Source: Rubrivivax sp.
GTDB lineage: Bacteria > Pseudomonadota > Gammaproteobacteria > Burkholderiales > Burkholderiaceae_C
Reading direction: 5' to 3'
NCBI GenBank assembly: GCA_030693565.1
Contig: JAUYAJ010000088.1
Location: 1 to 9,795 of the forward strand
Length of the DNA stretch: 9,795 nt
The stretch's first letter is position 1. Each line of letters starts with the position of its first letter. Below the pieces are notes generated by a model. That model made no database searches. It worked only from the letters and a program-made list of their open reading frames with translations, and was not told the origin of the DNA. Positions 6,670 through 9,795 of this stretch are shown piece by piece. The position numbers were made by a program, and so were the translations under genes.

Positions 6670-7908
6670 CTTGTTCGAACCGGCGACCATGTCGAAGCGG
6701 AACAGCCGGCATTCGATCGGGCCGTTCCACATCGGCACCCGGCGGCTTTCCTTCAGCCGCATCAGCGAGGGCAGCTTCATGTCCGGGCTCAGGCACCAGG
6801 CCGACCAGCCGGCGTACTGGCGCTTCCAGTGGCCGGCCAGCGCGCTGAAGAACTCGGCCGAACTGCCGCCGCCTTCGAAGCTTTCACGCGCCGCGGCGGC
6901 GGGCTGGCCGCTGCCTTTGGGGGCGAGGCGTTCGCCATAAGGCGGGTTCAGCATCAGCGTGCCCTGGGCCGCGGGCGGCGGACGCTGCAAGGCGTCGGCG
7001 GTCTTGAATTCGATCGCATGCTGGACGCCGGCGCGCTCGGCGTTGCGGGTCGCGAAGTCGGTCATGCGAAAGCTGACGTCGCCGGCGAATATGGGCACGC
7101 TCGGCGCATGCACGCGCTCGCGCGCCGCGCGCTGCAAGTCGCTCCAGGCGTTCAGGTGCGGCCTGAACGGCAGCAAGGTCTCGAAGGCGAATCGGCGCTG
7201 GCCGCCGGGGGCGATGCCGCAAGCCATTTGCGCCGCTTCGATGGCGATGGTGCCGGCGCCGCAGCAAGGGTCGTACAGCGGGCCGTCTTCGACCCGGCCT
7301 TGCCAGCCGGCGGCGGCCAGCATCGCCGCGGCCAGGGTTTCCTTCAGCGGCGCTTCGCCCTTGACGTCCTGGCTGCCGCCGCGCGCGTCGCGCCAGCCGC
7401 GCTTGAAGAGCGCCTCGCCCGAGGTGTCGACATACAGCGTGGCGTGCTCGGCGCCGACGAACAAGGCCAGCGCCAGGTCGGGACGCCGCGTGTCGACGCT
7501 GGGGCGTTCGCCGGTGGCGTCGCGAAGCACGTCGCAAACCGCGTCCTTGATGCGCAAGGCGGCGAAGTTCAGGCTTTGCAGCGGCGAGCGCTGGGCGGCG
7601 ACGTCCACGCGCAGCGTCTGCGCCGGTGTGATCCAGTCCAGCCAGGCCACTTGCCGCGCCATGTCGTAGAGGTCGTGCTCGTCGCGGTAGGCGCCGTCGA
7701 TCAGCGGCCACAGCACACGCTGGGCGAGCCGGCTCTCCAGGTTGAGCTGCATCGCGGTGACGGCGTCGCCATCGACCCAGACGCCGCCGCGGCCGGCTTC
7801 GGCGCTGCGCCCAGTGATGCGCGCCACTTCGTCCACCAGCAGCGCCTCGACGCCGCCGGCGCAAGGCAGCCACAAGGACACGGTTTTGGGATTGCGGTTG
7901 CTGTTCAT
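6655..7908 (-). CDS. rlmL: 23S rRNA (guanine-N2)-methyltransferase, RlmL type (THUMP + methyltransferase)
   Basis: A 417-residue RNA methyltransferase expected to make m2G2445 in 23S rRNA, by analogy with the N-terminal half of E. coli RlmKL. The N-terminus (LWLPCAGGVEALLVDEV) and following ~150 residues match the ferredoxin-like/THUMP RNA-binding region. The catalytic domain has the SAM-binding DPCCGAGTIAIEAA (about 213-226) and the base-flipping NPPY (in LMLNPPYGERL, about 321-324) typical of N2-guanine enzymes. The RlmK half of the E. coli fusion is absent. ATG 7908 lies 2 nt after the rpoN stop, with AAGG (7919-7922) inside rpoN; GTG 7914, overlapping that stop, is an alternative adding two residues. 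Both imply coupled translation with rpoN. The exact target base is inferred from the family. Confidence 0.88.
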   Translation of the reverse strand: MNSNRNPKTVSLWLPCAGGVEALLVDEVARITGRSAEAGRGGVWVDGDAVTAMQLNLESRLAQRVLWPLIDGAYRDEHDLYDMARQVAWLDWITPAQTLRVDVAAQRSPLQSLNFAALRIKDAVCDVLRDATGERPSVDTRRPDLALALFVGAEHATLYVDTSGEALFKRGWRDARGGSQDVKGEAPLKETLAAAMLAAAGWQGRVEDGPLYDPCCGAGTIAIEAAQMACGIAPGGQRRFAFETLLPFRPHLNAWSDLQRAARERVHAPSVPIFAGDVSFRMTDFATRNAERAGVQHAIEFKTADALQRPPPAAQGTLMLNPPYGERLAPKGSGQPAAAARESFEGGGSSAEFFSALAGHWKRQYAGWSAWCLSPDMKLPSLMRLKESRRVPMWNGPIECRLFRFDMVAGSNKSADA

Positions 7909-7910
7909 CG

Positions 7911-9440
7911 TCACATTGCCTTGCGCAGGTTGGCCGGCGCGATCTTCAGCGCTTCACGGTACTTGGCCACCGTGCGACGGGCGACCTGGATGCCTTGCTC
8001 GTCGAGCATCTGGCTGAGCTGGCTGTCAGACAGCGGCTTGGCGGCGTCCTCGGCCGCCACCAGTTGCTGGATGAGCGCGCGCACGGCGGTGCTCGACGCA
8101 TTGCCGCCGGCTTCGGTGTTGAGCGAGCTGCCGAAGAAGTACTTGAGCTCGTAGGTGCCCATCGGGGTGGCCATGTACTTGGCGGTGGTGACGCGCGAGA
8201 TCGTCGATTCATGCAGGCCGAGCTCGTCGGCGATCTCGCGCAGCACCAGCGGCTTCATCGCGATCGCGCCGTGGGTGAAGAAGCTCTTCTGACGCTCGAC
8301 GATGGCGGTGCTGACGCGCAGGATGGTGTCGAAGCGCTGCTGGATGTTCTTCATGAACCAGCGCGCTTCCTGCAGCCGGCCCGACAGCCCGCCGGCGCTG
8401 CCGTTGCGCTGGCCGCGCACCGCCTGGGCGTAGAGGTCGTTGATGCGCAGCTTGGGCATGACGTCGGGGTTGAGCGCAACCTTGAGGCCGCGGCCCGAGC
8501 GCTTGACGACGACGTCGGGCACGACGATGTTGGACTCGGCGTTGCTGAACGGCCGCCCCGGCTTGGGCTCGCAGGCGACGATCAGCGTCTGGGCGTCGCG
8601 GATCAAGTCGTCGTCGGCGCTGGTGAGCGCGCCCAGGCGCTTGATGTCGCGCCGCGCCAGCAGCTCCAGGTGCTGCTCGCAGATCAGGATGGCGAGCTGG
8701 CGCGCCGGGCAGTCCGGGCCAGCCGCCAGTTGCAGCGTCAGGCACTCGGGCAGCGAGCGCGCGCCGACGCCCAGCGGCTCCATGCTTTGCAGCCATTTGA
8801 GCGCGCATTGCAGCCGGTCGGCGAGTTCCTCGCGGGCGTCGGCGCTGCCCAGGCTGAGCATCTCGGCCAGTTGTTCGGCAATCTCCTCCAGCGAGTCGGC
8901 AAGATAGCCATCGCCGTCGAGCGACTCGATCAGCACCTGAACAGCGGCCAGATCGTCGGCCGACAGGCGCATGCCGGCGAGCTGGTCGCGCAAGTGGTCT
9001 TGCAGCGACAGTGCCGGGGCGCCGCGCTCCTGGCCTTCGGCGGCCTCACCGTCGGCGTCGGTGGCGCTGCCGGCGCCCGGGGTCTCGCGGATGCCGTCGA
9101 AGTCGTCGCCTTCGGTGCCGTTTTCCCAGTCTTCACGCTCGGTGGTGCCGAATTCCTGGGCGCTGACCTCGGCGAGGTTGTCGGCGCCATCACCGCCGCC
9201 GTCGCCGCCGTCGAAGTCGTCGCGCGCGGGCGCGCTGTCGGCCGCCTGCGGGCGTTCTGCTGGCGCGTCGAAGGCGGTGCCGCTGTCTTCGTCGACCTCG
9301 AGAAAGGGATTGGCTTCGAGCATCTGCTCGACTTCCTGGTGCAGTTCCAGCGTCGACAACTGCAGCAGCCGGATCGACTGCTGCAGCTGCGGCGTCAGCG
9401 CCAGGTGCTGCGAAAGCCGGACTTGCAGCGTCGGCTTCAT
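7911..9440 (-). CDS. rpoN: RNA polymerase sigma-54 factor
   Basis: Sigma-54 directs RNA polymerase to -24/-12 promoters, which open only with an AAA+ activator such as NtrC, and it commonly controls nitrogen genes. The protein has 509 residues. Region I (1-50) is the glutamine/leucine-rich activator-response segment (LALTPQLQQSIRLLQLST). Region II (about 51-140) is long, acidic and low-complexity. The core-binding and DNA-binding parts follow, with a helix-turn-helix around 398-420 (REIADELGLHESTISRVT) and the diagnostic RpoN box ARRTVAKYRE (487-496) near the C-terminus. ATG 9440 is chosen because the canonical N-terminus begins there and GGAGAG (9448-9453) lies 7 nt upstream; the frame stays open to 9614, but that extension only translates the intergenic repeats. 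lptB upstream is the usual neighbour; the usual hpf/ptsN genes do not follow. Confidence 0.97.
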   Translation of the reverse strand: MKPTLQVRLSQHLALTPQLQQSIRLLQLSTLELHQEVEQMLEANPFLEVDEDSGTAFDAPAERPQAADSAPARDDFDGGDGGGDGADNLAEVSAQEFGTTEREDWENGTEGDDFDGIRETPGAGSATDADGEAAEGQERGAPALSLQDHLRDQLAGMRLSADDLAAVQVLIESLDGDGYLADSLEEIAEQLAEMLSLGSADAREELADRLQCALKWLQSMEPLGVGARSLPECLTLQLAAGPDCPARQLAILICEQHLELLARRDIKRLGALTSADDDLIRDAQTLIVACEPKPGRPFSNAESNIVVPDVVVKRSGRGLKVALNPDVMPKLRINDLYAQAVRGQRNGSAGGLSGRLQEARWFMKNIQQRFDTILRVSTAIVERQKSFFTHGAIAMKPLVLREIADELGLHESTISRVTTAKYMATPMGTYELKYFFGSSLNTEAGGNASSTAVRALIQQLVAAEDAAKPLSDSQLSQMLDEQGIQVARRTVAKYREALKIAPANLRKAM

Positions 9441-9447
9441 GGCCCCG

Positions 9448-9453
9448 CTCTCC
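9448..9453 (-). promoter_or_regulatory. Ribosome binding site fixing the rpoN start
   Basis: On the minus strand GGAGAG precedes ATG 9440 by 7 nt. It supports this start over upstream alternatives in the repeat region. Confidence 0.65.
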
Positions 9454-9466
9454 GGCCGGTGATGGT

Positions 9467-9585
9467 GCGCAGGGACAAGCCTGGGGGCGCCAGGGCCGAG
9501 CCGCGGCGCGCAGTCCCAAGGGAAGTCGAGCCCCCCCGGGGGGTGGCGAAGGCGCGCAGCGACAAGCCTGGGGGCGCCAGGGCCG
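9467..9585. repeat. First 87-bp intergenic repeat unit plus start of the second (modules A1-B1-C1-A2)
   Basis: Three sequence modules recur in fixed order. A is GCGCAGSGACAAGCCTGGGG plus about 12 more bases (A1 9467-9498, A2 9554-9585, 31 of 32 identical). B begins GCCGCGGCGCGCAG (B1 9500-9521). C is the C7G6 palindrome and the bases after it (C1 9529-9553). A1 to A2 is 87 bp. On the minus strand it reads as the CCCCCAGGCTTGTCGC...CACCCCCCGGGG type of element that I associate with Burkholderiales intergenic DNA; that link is from memory, not a search. No protein is supported here. Confidence 0.8.
9529..9575. repeat. 47-bp perfect direct repeat, copy 1
   Basis: Identical base for base to 9685-9731. 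It spans module C (AGCCCCCCCGGGGGGTGGCG onward) and most of module A, and contains the palindromic CCCCCCCGGGGGG. Confidence 0.9.
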
Positions 9586-9596
9586 GCCGCCGGGCC

Positions 9597-9619
9597 GCTC
9601 GATGCCGGAGGCATCGAGC
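9597..9619. repeat. Perfect hairpin 1 (10-bp stem, 3-nt loop)
   Basis: GCTCGATGCC (9597-9606), loop GGA, then GGCATCGAGC (9610-9619). It is part of the ~69-bp cassette that splits the second repeat unit. No T-run follows on either strand, so it does not look like an intrinsic terminator. Confidence 0.85.
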
Positions 9620-9630
9620 CTGCTTGCCGT

Positions 9631-9654
9631 CCAGGCTCGCGCAGGCGAGCCTGG
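9631..9654. repeat. Perfect hairpin 2 (10-bp stem, 4-nt loop)
   Basis: CCAGGCTCGC (9631-9640), loop GCAG, then GCGAGCCTGG (9645-9654). Its left arm can also pair with the right arm of hairpin 1 (CGAGCCT 9615-9621 with AGGCTCG 9633-9639), so alternative folds are possible. Confidence 0.85.
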
Positions 9655-9655
9655 A

Positions 9656-9733
9656 GCCGCGGCGCGCAGCCCCAAGGCCGGCCCAGCCCCCCCGGGGGGT
9701 GGCGAAGGCGCGCAGCGACAAGCCTGGGGGCCC
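9656..9733. repeat. Remainder of the second repeat unit plus truncated third A module (B2-C2-A3)
   Basis: B2 (9656-9677) matches B1 at 21 of 22 positions. C2 starts at 9685 after a 7-nt spacer of the same length but different sequence as in the first unit. A3 (from 9710) breaks off at about 9731, a few bases before the lptB stop codon. Confidence 0.8.
9685..9731. repeat. 47-bp perfect direct repeat, copy 2
   Basis: Second copy of 9529-9575, 156 bp further on. It ends 7 bp before the lptB stop codon. Confidence 0.9.
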
Positions 9734-9738
9734 CATCC

Positions 9739-9795
9739 CTACATCCGGAAATGTTCGCCCAGGTACACCTTGCGCACCTCGGCGTTGTCGACGAT
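9739..9795 (-). CDS. lptB: LPS export ABC transporter ATP-binding protein, last 18 residues (partial)
   Basis: Only the C-terminus lies in the window. Read on the minus strand it gives IVDNAEVRKVYLGEHFRM and a TAG stop (9739-9741). The VRKVYLGEHFR ending closely resembles the characteristic end of LptB (E. coli ends ...VKRVYLGEDFRL, from memory), the cytoplasmic ATPase that powers LptFG and LPS transport to the outer membrane. lptB directly before rpoN is the standard order in Proteobacteria, which supports the call despite its shortness. About 300 bp of repeat-rich spacer separates it from rpoN. Confidence 0.88.
   Translation of the reverse strand: MVDNAEVRKVYLGEHFRM

Noticed and set aside
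6829..8154. A 441-codon plus-strand open frame antisense to rlmL and the 3' end of rpoN.
   Set aside because: No domain and composition typical of a shadow. The opposite strand has DPCCGAG, NPPY and the RpoN box.
9441..9614. N-terminal extension of RpoN by 58 residues to 9614.
   Set aside because: It translates the intergenic repeats (PPGLSLRAFATPRGG-like), while ATG 9440 gives the canonical sigma-54 N-terminus with a ribosome binding site.
9597..9654. The paired hairpins as a rho-independent terminator for lptB.
   Set aside because: No T-run follows the stems on either strand, and the surrounding DNA is GC-rich.
9437..9736. A 99-codon minus-strand open frame with repeated PPGLSLRAFATPRGG peptide.
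   Set aside because: The peptide repeat is simply the DNA repeat translated; no sign of coding selection.

Overview
The window is very GC-rich, with dense Shine-Dalgarno-led genes and almost no spacer DNA. Codon use, gene families and the lptB-rpoN pairing point to a betaproteobacterium of the order Burkholderiales, most likely the Rubrivivax/Leptothrix/Roseateles-type lineage. That placement is inferred from protein style and from a familiar-looking GC-rich intergenic repeat, not from a database search.

Left part (1-6669, + strand) is a nitrate/nitrite assimilation operon running nirB (5' end outside the window) - nirD - nitrate reductase catalytic subunit (nasA-like) - a fused four-cluster ferredoxin/DmsC-type membrane protein - cobA. 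Gaps between genes are 10-23 nt, each with a ribosome binding site. The molybdoenzyme would reduce nitrate to nitrite, the fusion protein would bring it electrons from the quinol pool, NirBD would reduce nitrite to ammonium with NAD(P)H, and CobA would make the precorrin-2 needed for NirB's siroheme. The catalytic subunit has no Tat signal and the loop charges of the membrane domain put its Fe-S end in the cytoplasm, so the whole pathway looks cytoplasmic.

The key oddity is an in-frame amber codon (TAG, 4014-4016) 40 codons into the ferredoxin/DmsC fusion gene. Its natural start (ATG 3897, good ribosome binding site) gives only a 39-residue peptide, but the same frame continues, coding-like and uninterrupted, to 5861. 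An internal GTG at 4113 could restart translation upstream of all sixteen cluster cysteines. The gene is therefore either a fresh nonsense mutant, a sequencing error, or expressed from an internal start.

Right part (6655-9795, - strand) is a housekeeping block read towards the nitrate operon: the last codons of lptB (LPS export ATPase), a roughly 300-bp intergenic region, rpoN (sigma-54), and an RlmL-type 23S rRNA guanine methyltransferase whose start nearly touches the rpoN stop. cobA and rlmL converge and overlap by 15 bp. The lptB-rpoN spacer is built of two copies of an 87-bp repeat unit, the second split by a 69-bp cassette of two perfect hairpins.
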